In this document: one piece after another, positions 23,611-32,766 of the stretch
Layout of the letters: each line of letters begins with the position of its first letter
Numbering within the stretch: the first letter of the stretch is position 1
From: Rhodoferax mekongensis
GTDB lineage: Bacteria > Pseudomonadota > Gammaproteobacteria > Burkholderiales > Burkholderiaceae_C
NCBI RefSeq assembly: GCF_032191775.1
Contig: NZ_CP132507.1
Coordinates: 1,947,001-2,011,000, forward strand
Direction of reading: 5' to 3'
DNA length: 64,000 nt
Made by a program: the position numbers and the translations under genes
The notes under the pieces: generated by a model
What the model was told of the DNA's origin: nothing
Database searches by the model: none
The model's input: the letters and a program-made list of their open reading frames with translations, nothing else

Positions 23611-25140
23611 TTAGTTTTCGTAAATTCGCTCAACATCGGCCCGGTGCGACAGCAGCACGCTGACCAGCATGGGATCAAAATGGCTGCCGGCTCCCTGTCG
23701 CAAGTAGTCCAGGGCAGCACTGAGCTTCCAGGCGGGTTTGTAGCTGCTGGGGCTGACAAGGGAATCAAGTACGTCTGCGATCGCGGATATCCGCCCCACC
23801 AGGCTGATGGCTTCTCCTTTGAGCCCCGCGGGGTAGCCGCTGCCGTCCCAGCGCTCGTGGTGTTCACTGGCAATGAGGGCGCCAAGGGCATGCACCCGGG
23901 AGGCTGATCGCGAGAGCAGCAAGTGCCCTTGGCTGGAATGGGTGCGCATGACATCCCATTCTTCCGCCGTCAGCGGTCCGGGTTTGGTCAGTATCTGGTC
24001 GGGGATACAGGCTTTGCCCACGTCGTGCAAGGTGGCTGCTGTGCGGATCAATTCGGCCTCTGCTTCATTGCTGCCCGTGAGCTTTGCAAGCATTGCAGCA
24101 ATGGCTCCGACCCTTTCCAGGTGCCGGGAGGATGCGCTGTCGCGGCGCTCGATCGCATTGCCCAGCACCGTAATGGTGTCCCGCTGGGTGTTTTCTGTTT
24201 CGTCCCGCAGGAGCAGGCTGTCATAGGTGATGGCGACATTGCGGGAGAACAGTTCCAGCAACTCGCGGGCCTGCGCGTTGATGGGCTCTGGAAACTCCAT
24301 GTAAATCAGACTCTCGCTGCCGGCTTTGGTGCAGAAGTAACCAGCGTAAAAACGCTCGCCGTGGCGGCTGGCTTTGGCAGAGAGGGAGTCCAGGATGGCG
24401 GTTTGCACCGCTTCGGGCAGGTTGGCGACCTGGTCATCCACCATCAAACGGGAGTAGGCGTCGGTGACGGCCAGTACCTTGAGCTGTCCATGTGCCGCAT
24501 TGGCGGTGTATGCCGAAACTCTGCTGGCACACAGGCCCTCACCGTTGAGCCCCAAGAGGGAATTCACTTGGGCCAGCACTGCAGAGGCAAAGCTGCGCAG
24601 GTTGTTGGAGTCACATACCTCGCAAATGGCTTCGATCGAGCGGATCAGGCCCTGGCGCGCATTTTCAATCCGCATCAGATCCCGGTAGGCCCGCAGGCCG
24701 GCATAAAAGACGGTGATCAGTTTGCGGCGAGTAAGATCAGTTTTTTCCTTGTAATCGTTGATGTCGTAATCACGGATGACTTGCTCTTCGGGGGCCTGCC
24801 CGGGTTGACCGGTGCGAAGCACGATGCGCACATTCAGGTTGCCCAAGTCTTCCCGGATGTACTTGGCCAGCTCCAGCCCGGCATGTTCAGACTCCATGAC
24901 CACATCCAACAGGATGAGTGCGATGTCGTTGCGTTGGGCCAGCAAAGCCCGAGCTTCGGCAGCGCTGTAGCAGTGGGTGAATTGCAAACCGCGGCCGTCC
25001 ATCTCAAAGTCCGACATCACCAGCTTGGTGACTTCATGAACGGCCGGCTCATCGTCCACCACCAAAACCTGCCATGGAGCGGCTGCCTTGGTTTGAACGT
25101 CTGCCTCTAGCTCGTCACTGAACACCAAATCGTCGGTCAT
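23611..25140 (-). CDS. Response regulator with REC, DUF3369-like and HD-GYP domains
   Basis: A 509-residue two-component output protein. The REC domain (about 23-150) has VLVVDDEPAV, the phospho-acceptor Asp in LILLDVVMESEHAG and a Lys near DYKEKT. A DUF3369-like linker follows, then an HD-GYP domain with the HD pair in LHDVGKACIPDQIL and HHERWDGSGYPAGLKGE. HD-GYP enzymes hydrolyse cyclic di-GMP, so the protein probably lowers c-di-GMP on phosphorylation by an unlinked kinase. Start: MTDDLVF at 25140; an upstream extension is possible but the ribosome site is weak in either case. Divergent from rsuA with 64 bases between. Confidence 0.9.
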   Translation of the reverse strand: MTDDLVFSDELEADVQTKAAAPWQVLVVDDEPAVHEVTKLVMSDFEMDGRGLQFTHCYSAAEARALLAQRNDIALILLDVVMESEHAGLELAKYIREDLGNLNVRIVLRTGQPGQAPEEQVIRDYDINDYKEKTDLTRRKLITVFYAGLRAYRDLMRIENARQGLIRSIEAICEVCDSNNLRSFASAVLAQVNSLLGLNGEGLCASRVSAYTANAAHGQLKVLAVTDAYSRLMVDDQVANLPEAVQTAILDSLSAKASRHGERFYAGYFCTKAGSESLIYMEFPEPINAQARELLELFSRNVAITYDSLLLRDETENTQRDTITVLGNAIERRDSASSRHLERVGAIAAMLAKLTGSNEAEAELIRTAATLHDVGKACIPDQILTKPGPLTAEEWDVMRTHSSQGHLLLSRSASRVHALGALIASEHHERWDGSGYPAGLKGEAISLVGRISAIADVLDSLVSPSSYKPAWKLSAALDYLRQGAGSHFDPMLVSVLLSHRADVERIYEN

Positions 25141-25204
25141 GGCACAGATTCCGGTTGGAAGGGTAGGCTTCAAGTCTAGCGGAAGTCACTGCGATACTAC
25201 GGTC

Positions 25205-25954
25205 ATGCAGCTTCAGGAAATACTCTATACCCAAGGTTTCGGCACGCGCCGTGTGTGTGCCGGATTGATCCAGCAGGGCCTGGTTCAGGTTTATATGCCC
25301 AATGAGGGTCCAGCGCCCGTCACCATTGCGCAAGCAGCTACTGAATTTGTAGCGGAAGGCTTGCGTTTCAGGGTGCAGGGTGTGGACTGGCCCTACGCTG
25401 AGCGGGCCTACTTGATGCTCCATAAGCCTGCTGGCACTGAGTGTTCGCAAAAGCCTTCCACTTACCCCAGCATCTACACTCTTTTGCCCAGCCCTTTGCG
25501 CCTGCGGCCCCAGAAAGCGGCGGTGCAGGGCGTGCAAGCCGTGGGGCGGCTGGACCAGGACACCACTGGCATGCTGTTGCTCACCGATGACGGCAAATTT
25601 ATCCACCGCATGAGCTCACCCAAGCACCATGTGCCCAAGGTGTACGAGGTGACGGTGAAGCACCCTCTGGATGACAAGCAGGTCAATAAACTTCTGAGCG
25701 GCGTGGTGCTGGACGATGACCCCAAACCGGTCCGTGCAGCAGCTTGCGAAGCGGTGAGCGAATTCCATCTGCGCCTGACCCTGACCGAGGGCAAATACCA
25801 CCAGGTCAAGCGCATGCTGGCAGCCGTCAGCAACCGGGTAGAGGGCTTGCACCGCTCCCGCATTGGCGGCGTGTCGCTGCCTGCCGACCTGGCTCCAGGC
25901 CAATGGCGCTGGCTGAGTGCAGAGGAAATTGCCGCCGTGCAATCCAAGGAGTGA
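25205..25954 (+). CDS. rsuA: 16S rRNA pseudouridine synthase, RsuA family
   Basis: A 249-residue pseudouridine synthase with an N-terminal S4-like segment (LQEILYTQGFGTRRVCAGLI) and the catalytic Asp in AVGRLDQDTTGMLLLTDDG. KVYEVTVKHPLDD and EGKYHQVKRMLAAVSNRVEGLHRSRI are diagnostic of RsuA-type enzymes, which modify uridine 516 of 16S rRNA. Start ATG at 25205 follows family length; the frame extends upstream without support. It is followed after four bases by the EI24 gene, so the two and the CinA-like gene form an operon. Confidence 0.9.
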   Translation: MQLQEILYTQGFGTRRVCAGLIQQGLVQVYMPNEGPAPVTIAQAATEFVAEGLRFRVQGVDWPYAERAYLMLHKPAGTECSQKPSTYPSIYTLLPSPLRLRPQKAAVQGVQAVGRLDQDTTGMLLLTDDGKFIHRMSSPKHHVPKVYEVTVKHPLDDKQVNKLLSGVVLDDDPKPVRAAACEAVSEFHLRLTLTEGKYHQVKRMLAAVSNRVEGLHRSRIGGVSLPADLAPGQWRWLSAEEIAAVQSKE

Positions 25955-25958
25955 ACCC

Positions 25959-26819
25959 ATGAATGCCGTTCTGGATGCCTTCTGGCGATCGCTGGTGTAC
26001 TGCCTGCACCCCAAGGTCATGCTGTGGTCGCTGTTGCCCCTGGTGCTGATGGTGGGCGTGACTGCAGGCTTGGGCTATTTTTACCTGGACGGACTGCTCG
26101 CTTGGGTGACCCAGTTGCTCGAATCCATGGACTGGCTGCAAATGATGTGGAGCTGGCTGGAGTCGGTGGGGGCCGGAAAACTCAAAACCGTACTGGTTCC
26201 CCTGATCGTGATCCTTATGCTCACCCCGCTCGTGCTGGTGGGCTGTCTGTTCGTGGTGGCCACGCTGATGGCACCCATGATCGTGCAATTGGTCGCAAAG
26301 CGCCGCTTTCCCACCTTGGAAAAGGCGGCCGGGGCCTCCTATTTCGCCAGTGTGGGTTGGGCTGCCATGTCTACCATCGCTGCCTTGCTTGCGCTGGTGC
26401 TGTCCATGCCGCTCTGGCTTGTCCCACCCCTGGTGCTGATTTTGCCGCCGCTGATCTGGGGCTGGTTGACCTACCGCGTGATGGCGTTTGACGCCTTGGC
26501 AGACCATGCCAGCGCTGAGGAGCGCCGTGAGATTTTCAAGCGCCACCGCTGGTGGCTATTAGGTATGGGCGTGGTCACCGGGTATATGGGGGCTGCGCCC
26601 AGTCTGGTGTGGTCTCTGGGCTTCATGGCAGTGGCGCTGGCGCCGTTTCTGGTCCCTCTGTCCATCTGGTTGTACACCCTCATTTTTGCTTTCTCGTCAC
26701 TCTGGTTCTCCCACTATGGACTGAGTGCGTTGCAGAACCTGCGGGCCCAGCGCTCGCCTGACACCGCCACGACCCAAATGCCCTTGGTGGTGGACACCGT
26801 GGATATGGAGCTTTTATGA
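25959..26819 (+). CDS. EI24-domain integral membrane protein
   Basis: A 286-residue membrane protein with four or five hydrophobic segments (around 16-38, 80-106, 135-165, 195-230, 235-260). LKTVLVPLIVILMLTPLVLV and TYRVMAFDALADHASAEERREI match the EI24/CysZ family. CysZ carries sulfate in enterobacteria; this distant member's substrate is unknown. AAGGAG lies before the ATG at 25959, which decides the start. Its TGA overlaps the CinA-like ATG (ATGA). Confidence 0.85.
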   Translation: MNAVLDAFWRSLVYCLHPKVMLWSLLPLVLMVGVTAGLGYFYLDGLLAWVTQLLESMDWLQMMWSWLESVGAGKLKTVLVPLIVILMLTPLVLVGCLFVVATLMAPMIVQLVAKRRFPTLEKAAGASYFASVGWAAMSTIAALLALVLSMPLWLVPPLVLILPPLIWGWLTYRVMAFDALADHASAEERREIFKRHRWWLLGMGVVTGYMGAAPSLVWSLGFMAVALAPFLVPLSIWLYTLIFAFSSLWFSHYGLSALQNLRAQRSPDTATTQMPLVVDTVDMELL

Positions 26820-27622
26820 AATTCGGCGTCATCATCATCGGGGACGAGATCCTCTCCGGCAAGCGGGCCGACAAGCATTTGTCCAAAGCCATTGAACTGC
26901 TGGGCGCGCGTGGCTTGCCTCTGGCCTATGCGCACTACGTGGGGGATGACCCCGAGCGCATCACAGCGACATTGGCCGCGGCATTCGCCTCCGGCGACAC
27001 CGTGTTCTCTTTTGGTGGAATCGGCGCGACGCCGGATGACCACACCCGCCAATGTGCAGCCAAGGCACTCGGCAAAAGTCTGGCGCTCAGCGAAACAGCA
27101 CGAGCACTCATCGTGGAACGCATGCAGGACGTGGCCCGTGAGCAAGGCGCGGCTTTCGAACCTGACCAGCCGGACAATGTGCACCGCTTGCAGATGGGCA
27201 TGTTTCCTGCCGGGTCAGCCATCATTCCCAACCCGTACAACAAAATTCCCGGATTCAGCCATCCGGGCACGGGGCAGGGGGCTGTCCACTTTGTGCCGGG
27301 CTTTCCGGTCATGGCTTGGCCCATGGTCGAGTGGGTGCTCGATACCCATTGCAGTGCATGGTTTCAAACCGATGCCTGGCGCGAGCAGTCGGTCATCGTG
27401 TTCGGCGCCATGGAGTCTTTGCTGACCCCGCTCATGGAGCAGTTGGAGCAGCAGCACCCGGTGAAGGTGTTCAGCCTGCCCAGCGTGGACCATCCCCAAT
27501 ACGGCAAGCATATTGAGCTGGGAGTGAAAGGTCGCCCGCAGGATCTGCCCGCCGCCTATGCGCAGATGCTGGAGGGCCTGCGAAAACTGGAAATGCCATT
27601 GGGCCCCGAATTGGTGCGCTAA
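26816..27622 (+). CDS. CinA-like molybdopterin-binding domain protein
   Basis: A 268-residue protein of COG1058 type (MoCF fold). It begins KFGVIIIGDEILSGKRADKH and continues FSFGGIGATPDDHTRQ, the glycine-rich binding loop and the D-D-H-T signature. It lacks the C-terminal PncC nicotinamide amidase domain of full CinA, so is the short form often called competence/damage-inducible protein A. Possible activity: ADP-ribose pyrophosphatase as in other COG1058 proteins. Translationally coupled to the EI24 gene. It is unrelated to the glnA unit that begins after it. Confidence 0.85.
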   Translation: MKFGVIIIGDEILSGKRADKHLSKAIELLGARGLPLAYAHYVGDDPERITATLAAAFASGDTVFSFGGIGATPDDHTRQCAAKALGKSLALSETARALIVERMQDVAREQGAAFEPDQPDNVHRLQMGMFPAGSAIIPNPYNKIPGFSHPGTGQGAVHFVPGFPVMAWPMVEWVLDTHCSAWFQTDAWREQSVIVFGAMESLLTPLMEQLEQQHPVKVFSLPSVDHPQYGKHIELGVKGRPQDLPAAYAQMLEGLRKLEMPLGPELVR

Positions 27623-27628
27623 TCAATA

Positions 27629-27672
27629 TGCATTATTTTGGTGCGTATTTTGAGGTGCACGTTTTTGGTGCG
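27629..27672 (+). promoter_or_regulatory. Two NtrC-type enhancer sites before glnA
   Basis: TGCATTATTTTGGTGCG at 27629-27645 and TGCACGTTTTTGGTGCG at 27656-27672 both follow the NtrC pattern TGCACC-N5-GGTGCA. Their centres are 27 bases apart and about 125-155 bases upstream of the sigma-54 promoter, a normal enhancer distance. Confidence 0.8.
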
Positions 27673-27785
27673 TGAAAGTTGCCAATATGGGCTGCAGGCA
27701 GTTTCTTTGTTCTGGCAGGGGTGCAAAAGCAGGTTTTAAGGATGCAAAATAGAGCGGTTTGTCGAATTTGCTTTGGTGCGTGCTT

Positions 27786-27801
27786 TGGCACAAAAGCTGC
27801 A
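27786..27801 (+). promoter_or_regulatory. Sigma-54 promoter of glnA
   Basis: TGGCACAAAAGCTGCA has GG and GC separated by exactly ten bases, fitting the -24/-12 consensus TGGCAC-N5-TTGCA with one change. Transcription would begin near 27812, about 37 bases before the glnA ATG. Confidence 0.85.
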
Positions 27802-27848
27802 TTAACAGCAGGGCAAATCTTTTTACAACCGTGCAACAGGAGTATTTG

Positions 27849-29264
27849 ATGGCCAAGACCGTCGCAGATGTGATGAAGATGGTGAAAGAGAACGAAGTCA
27901 AATTTGTTGACTTCCGTTTCACCGATACCCGTGGTAAGCAGCAGCACACCACTGTGCCTGTTTCGCATTTTGACGAAGACAAGTTCACCTCCGGCCACGC
28001 ATTCGACGGCTCCTCCATCGCCGGCTGGAAGGGTATCGAAGCTTCCGACATGTTGTTGATGCCCGATCCAGGCACAGCCAACATCGATCCTTTCTTTGAA
28101 GAAACTACCCTGATCATGAACTGCGACGTGGTGGAACCTGCCGACGGCAAGTCCTACGACCGCGATCCACGTTCCATCGCCAAGCGCGCAGAAGCCTACT
28201 TGAAGGCTTCCGGCATGGGTGACACCGCTTACTTCGGTCCCGAGCCAGAATTCTTCTTGTTCGACGGCGTGCGTTGGTCTACCGATGCCAACAACACCTT
28301 CTACGAAATCGAAGAGTACGAAGCTCCCTGGAACACCGGTTCCAAGCTCGAAGGCGGCAACCGCGGTCACCGTCCCACCGTCAAGGGTGGCTACTTCCCC
28401 GTTCCTCCCGTTGACAGCACGCAAGACATGCGCGCTGAGATGTCCCTGATCCTCGAATCCCTGGGCATCCCGGTTGAAGTGTTCCACCACGAAGTGGCGG
28501 GCGCTGGCCAGAACGAAATCGGCACCAAGTTCTCCACTCTGGTTGAGCGCGCTGACTGGACCATGTTGCAAAAGTACGTGGTGCACAACGTGGCCAATGC
28601 TTACGGCAAGACAGCTACTTTCATGCCCAAGCCTTACCACGGTGACAACGGTTCCGGCATGCACGTGCACCAGTCCGTGTGGAAAGACGGCAAGAACCTG
28701 TTCGCCGGCGACGGCTATGCCGGTCTGTCTGACTTCGCGCTGTACTACATCGGCGGCATCATCAAGCACGCACGTGCCCTGAACGCCATCACCAACCCCG
28801 GTACCAACAGCTACAAGCGCCTGGTTCCTCACTTCGAAGCTCCGGTCAAGCTGGCTTACTCTGCCAAGAACCGTTCTGCTTCCATCCGTATTCCTTTCGT
28901 GGCGAACCCCAAGGGCCGTCGTGTGGAAGCACGTTTCCCCGATCCATTGATGAACCCTTACCTCGGCTTCGCAGCCTTGTTGATGGCGGGTCTGGACGGC
29001 GTGGAAAACAAGATCCATCCCGGCGAAGCAGCCACCAAGGACCTCTACCATCTGCCTCCCGAGGAAGATGCAAAGGTGCCTACCGTGTGCCACAGCCTGG
29101 ATCAGGCCTTGGAAGCTCTGGACAAGGACCGCGCGTTCCTGACCAAGGGTGGCGTGTTCACCGACTCCATGATCGATGCCTACATCGACCTGAAGATGCA
29201 AGAAGTGACCCGCTACCGCATGTCTGTGCACCCTGTCGAATACGACATGTACTTCAGCCTGTAA
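27849..29264 (+). CDS. glnA: Glutamine synthetase, type I
   Basis: A 471-residue GSI-beta enzyme that makes glutamine from glutamate, ammonia and ATP in the cytoplasm as a dodecamer. Motifs: [17 protein letters not shown] near the N-terminus, [13 protein letters not shown] (metal ligand Glu), [12 protein letters not shown] (ATP site), NRSASIRIP, and the adenylylation loop [13 protein letters not shown] near residue 399, whose Tyr is the target of GlnE. CAGGAG lies before the start at 27849. It is driven by the sigma-54/NtrC promoter upstream and followed by a terminator, with glnL and glnG further on. Confidence 0.97.
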   Translation: MAKTVADVMKMVKENEVKFVDFRFTDTRGKQQHTTVPVSHFDEDKFTSGHAFDGSSIAGWKGIEASDMLLMPDPGTANIDPFFEETTLIMNCDVVEPADGKSYDRDPRSIAKRAEAYLKASGMGDTAYFGPEPEFFLFDGVRWSTDANNTFYEIEEYEAPWNTGSKLEGGNRGHRPTVKGGYFPVPPVDSTQDMRAEMSLILESLGIPVEVFHHEVAGAGQNEIGTKFSTLVERADWTMLQKYVVHNVANAYGKTATFMPKPYHGDNGSGMHVHQSVWKDGKNLFAGDGYAGLSDFALYYIGGIIKHARALNAITNPGTNSYKRLVPHFEAPVKLAYSAKNRSASIRIPFVANPKGRRVEARFPDPLMNPYLGFAALLMAGLDGVENKIHPGEAATKDLYHLPPEEDAKVPTVCHSLDQALEALDKDRAFLTKGGVFTDSMIDAYIDLKMQEVTRYRMSVHPVEYDMYFSL

Positions 29265-29292
29265 TCCCGGCGCTGCAAAGCACTGAGACAAG

Positions 29293-29325
29293 CAAAAAAG
29301 GACGGCGCGAGCCGTCCTTTTTTCA
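29293..29325 (+). terminator. Terminator after glnA
   Basis: Stem AAAAAGGACGGC / GCCGTCCTTTTT with a GCGA loop, A-rich on the left and T-rich on the right, 30 bases after the glnA stop. It should limit read-through into the downstream regulator genes. Confidence 0.9.
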
Positions 29326-29450
29326 TGGAACACTTGCTCACAGATGGCCTCCCTCAAGTCGGGGATACTTGGGCGTTTTGTTCTTGGGCACTTTTTGGCG
29401 CATACTGAATCCCAGCGCTCATGAAAAAATAGCGCGCACACCGACACAGC

Positions 29451-29960
29451 ATGAAACCCACACTCCTGATTCTTTTGCTCACTGCAGGCGCCATCTCGGG
29501 CGTAGCAGCGCAGGAGCGCATCTACCGCTGCGGCAACGAATACACCAACACCGTCACCGAAGCCCAGGCCAAGACCTGCAAGCTCATCTCCGGTGGCAAT
29601 GTGACAGTCGTCCAGGGTCAAAGGCCTGCGGGTGGCGCCAGCGGCGGTTCCGGGGGAGTGAAAGTGGCGTCTGCCCCGAGCTCTGCGCCGCGGATTGACA
29701 GTGCCGATCAGCGGGCCAAAGACTCGGATGCACGCTTGATCCTCGAGGCTGAGCTCAAGAAATCCGAGGCCCGCCAGATCGAGCTGCAAAAGGAATACAA
29801 CAACGGTGAGCCCGAAAAGCTCGGCCCCGAGGCACGCAACCACCAGAAATATCTGGATCGTGTGGCAGAACTCAAAGCTGCCATCGCGCGCAATGAGAGT
29901 GACATCGCCGGTATCCGTCGTGAACTCGGCCGCTTGCCGGCGGCGACTGCCAAGCAGTAA
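29451..29960 (+). CDS. Exported coiled-coil protein between glnA and glnL
   Basis: A 169-residue protein with a signal peptide (MKPTLLILLLTAGAISGVAA, cleavage near AQ). The mature N-terminus has IYRCGNEYTNTVTEAQAKTC, resembling DUF4124 modules, and two cysteines that could form a disulfide. A Gly/Ser-rich linker follows, then a helical coiled coil (about 85-160: ILEAELKKSEARQIELQKEY). It is periplasmic by prediction. Genes of this type often lie between glnA and glnL in this family of bacteria; no role in nitrogen control is known to me. Confidence 0.75.
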   Translation: MKPTLLILLLTAGAISGVAAQERIYRCGNEYTNTVTEAQAKTCKLISGGNVTVVQGQRPAGGASGGSGGVKVASAPSSAPRIDSADQRAKDSDARLILEAELKKSEARQIELQKEYNNGEPEKLGPEARNHQKYLDRVAELKAAIARNESDIAGIRRELGRLPAATAKQ

Positions 29961-30031
29961 GTCCGTCTGCGCGAGACTCCGGGCCGTTATGCTGACGGCA
30001 AATCATTCATTTCATCCACCGGACAAGCCCC

Positions 30032-31081
30032 ATGGAGCGCTTCCATTCTTTTGACCTGCTGGCCACGCTGGTGGCAGTAGTCACGGCCGATGCTTCGGTG
30101 CAGTTCTCGAACGCAGCCCTGGAGGATGCCTTGGGCATCTCACGCCGGACCATCATCGGCTCAAACTTTGCCGAGGTGTTTACTGAACCGGCGCAGTTGC
30201 ACAGTGCCCTGGAGGGCGCGCTCGACAACGCGTTCGCGGCTTTGCGTTACGACGCTTTGCTCAAGCGCAACGGGCTCGATGCCATGCCCGTGCACGTGAT
30301 CGTGACGCGTACGGAACTCTCCAATGACATCATTGTGGAAATGGTGCCCCAGGAGCAGCAGACCCGCCAGGACCGCGAGGAGCGCCTCGCGGAACAGGCC
30401 CAGACCAACAAAGAGCTGATCCGCAACCTCGCCCATGAAATCAAAAACCCTTTGGGTGGCATTCGTGGCGCGGCGCAACTGCTCGAGATGGAGATGGAGT
30501 CTCCTGAGCTCACCGAGTACACGCAGGTCATCATCCATGAGGCGGATCGCCTGCAGAGCCTGGTAGACCGCCTGCTGGCGCCGCACCGCCGGCCTCACTT
30601 GGTAGGCGATGTGAATATCCACGAGGTGTGTGAGCGCGTGCGCTCCCTGATCCTTGCCGAGTTCCCCAAAGGCTTGCGCGTGGTGCGGGACTACGACACC
30701 TCCATCCCCGAGTTCCGGGGTGACCGCGAGCAGCTCATTCAAACCGTGCTGAACATTGCCCACAACGCCTGCCAGGCCCTGGCCGAGCGCATTGCTGCGG
30801 GTGACGGTTGTGTGACATTCAAGACCCGCGTGACGCGCCAGATTACCTTCGGCAAACAGCGTTACCGGTTGGCATTGGAATTGCATGTCATCGACAACGG
30901 ACCTGGCGTGCCAGATTCGATCAGAGACCGCATTTTTTACCCGCTGGTGTCGGGCAGGGATGGCGGATCCGGACTGGGGCTCACACTGGCGCAAACCTTT
31001 GTTCAGCAACACCACGGGCTGATCGAGGTGGACAGCGTGCCAGGCCGTACGGACTTCAAGATCTTGATTCCGTTACCGTAA
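30032..31081 (+). CDS. glnL: Nitrogen regulator histidine kinase NtrB/GlnL
   Basis: A 349-residue soluble sensor kinase. The N-terminal PAS-like domain (about 5-115) precedes the H-box NLAHEIKNPLGGIRGAAQLLE (phosphorylated His near residue 138). N, G1 and G2 boxes follow (NIAHNACQAL, VIDNGPGVPDSI, GGSGLGLTLAQTFVQQHHG). It controls phosphorylation of NtrC in response to PII protein and nitrogen status. The gene is followed by glnG after 32 bases. No membrane segment, as expected. Confidence 0.93.
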   Translation: MERFHSFDLLATLVAVVTADASVQFSNAALEDALGISRRTIIGSNFAEVFTEPAQLHSALEGALDNAFAALRYDALLKRNGLDAMPVHVIVTRTELSNDIIVEMVPQEQQTRQDREERLAEQAQTNKELIRNLAHEIKNPLGGIRGAAQLLEMEMESPELTEYTQVIIHEADRLQSLVDRLLAPHRRPHLVGDVNIHEVCERVRSLILAEFPKGLRVVRDYDTSIPEFRGDREQLIQTVLNIAHNACQALAERIAAGDGCVTFKTRVTRQITFGKQRYRLALELHVIDNGPGVPDSIRDRIFYPLVSGRDGGSGLGLTLAQTFVQQHHGLIEVDSVPGRTDFKILIPLP

Positions 31082-31113
31082 CAGACAGACAAAGAAACTA
31101 GGGTGCCGACAAC

Positions 31114-32658
31114 ATGAAGCCGATTTGGATCGTAGATGATGACCAGTCCATCCGCTTCGTGCTGGAGAAGGCACTGCTGCGTGAGCACCTGCCCACACGC
31201 AGTTTTTCCAATCCACGCGATGTACTGACTGCGCTGAGCACCGCAGCAGACGATGAGGGCCCGCAAATCCTGGTGAGCGACATCCGCATGCCCGGGGGCT
31301 CCGGTCTGGACTTGCTCGAAAAAGTCAAGGCCAAACACCCCGGCCTGCCCGTCATCATCATGACGGCCTTCTCGGACCTCGACAGCGCGGTCAGCGCCTT
31401 CCAGGGCGGCGCTTTTGAATACCTGCCCAAGCCCTTCGACCTGCCCAAAGCAGTGGAGCTCATCCGCCGTGCGGTGGAAGAGAGCCAGCGCGAGGAAGTA
31501 GCTGAAGAGCGCATGGCCGAGTCCCCTGAAATGCTGGGTCAGGCGCCCGCCATGCAGGACGTGTTCCGTGCCATCGGCCGCTTGAGCCAGAGCAACGTCA
31601 CGGTGATGATCACCGGTGAATCCGGCTCCGGCAAGGAGCTGGTGGCCCGTGCGCTGCACAAGCATTCCCCGCGCGCCGATGGCCCGTTTGTGGCTATCAA
31701 CACTGCAGCCATTCCCAAAGACCTGTTGGAGAGCGAACTCTTCGGCCATGAACGCGGTGCCTTCACCGGCGCGCAAACCATGCGCCGTGGCCGCTTTGAG
31801 CAGGCCGATGGCGGTACGCTGTTTCTGGACGAGATCGGCGACATGCCGTTCGAGCTGCAGACCCGTTTGCTGCGCGTCTTGAGCGACGGTCACTTCTACC
31901 GCGTGGGCGGGCACAGTGCCGTCAAATCGAACGTGCGTGTCATCGCTGCCACACACCAGAACCTGGAGCAGCGCGTCAAGGACGGCGTGTTCCGGGAAGA
32001 CTTGTTCCACCGCCTGAATGTGATCCGCCTGCGCCTGCCGGCCCTGCGCGAGCGCAAGGAAGACGTGGCCATGTTGACCCGCCACTTCTTGCAGCAAAGC
32101 GCCAAGCAACTGGGTGTGGAGCCCAAGCGCATTTCGGATTCGGCACTGACCTGGCTGGAGGGCTTCAGCTTCCCCGGCAACGTGCGCCAGCTGGAAAACA
32201 TCTGCCACTGGCTGACCGTGATGGCGCCAGCGCAGGTGATTGAGCGCAAGGACCTGCCGCCTGAGGTGAGCCTGGGCCGTGCGGAAACCGGCGAGCCTTT
32301 GGTGGCCAAGCCCGTGCTCACCGCAGCCCCGGAAGCGCAGCTCAAAGATGTGCCGCTGGATGCGCATGCCCATGCACCCGTGAGCCATGAGTCGGAAGAC
32401 CTGTCGCATGTGTTGGCACGCGCGGCAGCGGCCCATGGACCGCTGGAAGGCTGGGAGGCCGAGTTGGAGACCGAAGCGGTGGCCTTGCTCGGCTCCGGTC
32501 AGCCCGAGGTGTGGGACACCTTGACCCGCCGCTTTGAGTCGCGCCTGATTCTGGCGGCCTTGGCCAATACCAAGGGCCGCCGCATTGAAGCCGCGCAAAA
32601 GCTGGGTATCGGCCGCAACACCATCACCCGCAAGATCCAGGAGCTGGGCTTGGAGTGA
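31114..32658 (+). CDS. glnG: Nitrogen response regulator NtrC/GlnG
   Basis: A 514-residue sigma-54 activator. REC domain 1-125 with acceptor Asp56 in LVSDIRMPG. The AAA+ domain (about 145-380) has Walker A GESGSGKELVARAL, the sigma-54 contact loop GAFTGA and Walker B TLFLDEIGDM. A linker of about 70 residues with many His, Ala and Pro precedes the Fis-type HTH (AQKLGIGRNTITRKIQELGLE) at the very C-terminus. It should bind the two sites before glnA and activate it under nitrogen limitation. Length is slightly above E. coli NtrC because of the longer linker. Confidence 0.95.
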   Translation: MKPIWIVDDDQSIRFVLEKALLREHLPTRSFSNPRDVLTALSTAADDEGPQILVSDIRMPGGSGLDLLEKVKAKHPGLPVIIMTAFSDLDSAVSAFQGGAFEYLPKPFDLPKAVELIRRAVEESQREEVAEERMAESPEMLGQAPAMQDVFRAIGRLSQSNVTVMITGESGSGKELVARALHKHSPRADGPFVAINTAAIPKDLLESELFGHERGAFTGAQTMRRGRFEQADGGTLFLDEIGDMPFELQTRLLRVLSDGHFYRVGGHSAVKSNVRVIAATHQNLEQRVKDGVFREDLFHRLNVIRLRLPALRERKEDVAMLTRHFLQQSAKQLGVEPKRISDSALTWLEGFSFPGNVRQLENICHWLTVMAPAQVIERKDLPPEVSLGRAETGEPLVAKPVLTAAPEAQLKDVPLDAHAHAPVSHESEDLSHVLARAAAAHGPLEGWEAELETEAVALLGSGQPEVWDTLTRRFESRLILAALANTKGRRIEAAQKLGIGRNTITRKIQELGLE

Positions 32659-32674
32659 GTTTGAAGCAAAAAGA

Positions 32675-32722
32675 GCCGCTAGCGCCCAATGGATAAGCGC
32701 GAGTAGCTCCTGATTTGATAGC
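32675..32722. repeat. Dispersed intergenic repeat, copy 2
   Basis: GCCGCTAGCGCCCAATGGAT, then AAGCGCGAGTAGCTCC and TTGATAGC. It begins 16 bases after the glnG stop and runs straight into a terminator. Confidence 0.7.
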
Positions 32723-32752
32723 AAAAAGCCGGCGCATGCGCCGGCTTTTTTG
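32723..32752. terminator. Bidirectional terminator between glnG and xthA
   Basis: Self-complementary AAAAAGCCGGCGCATGCGCC plus its mirror, ending in six T. It lies between convergent genes, so it can serve both. Confidence 0.85.
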
Positions 32753-32766
32753 TGGGCGGAGCTTGC

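Noticed and set aside
27633-29843. 736-residue minus-strand frame opposite glnA
   Set aside because: Mirror frame caused by strong codon bias of glnA; no start signal and implausible composition.
31003-32724. 573-residue minus-strand frame opposite glnG
   Set aside because: Shadow of glnG codon usage; it runs through the dispersed repeat and has no ribosome site.
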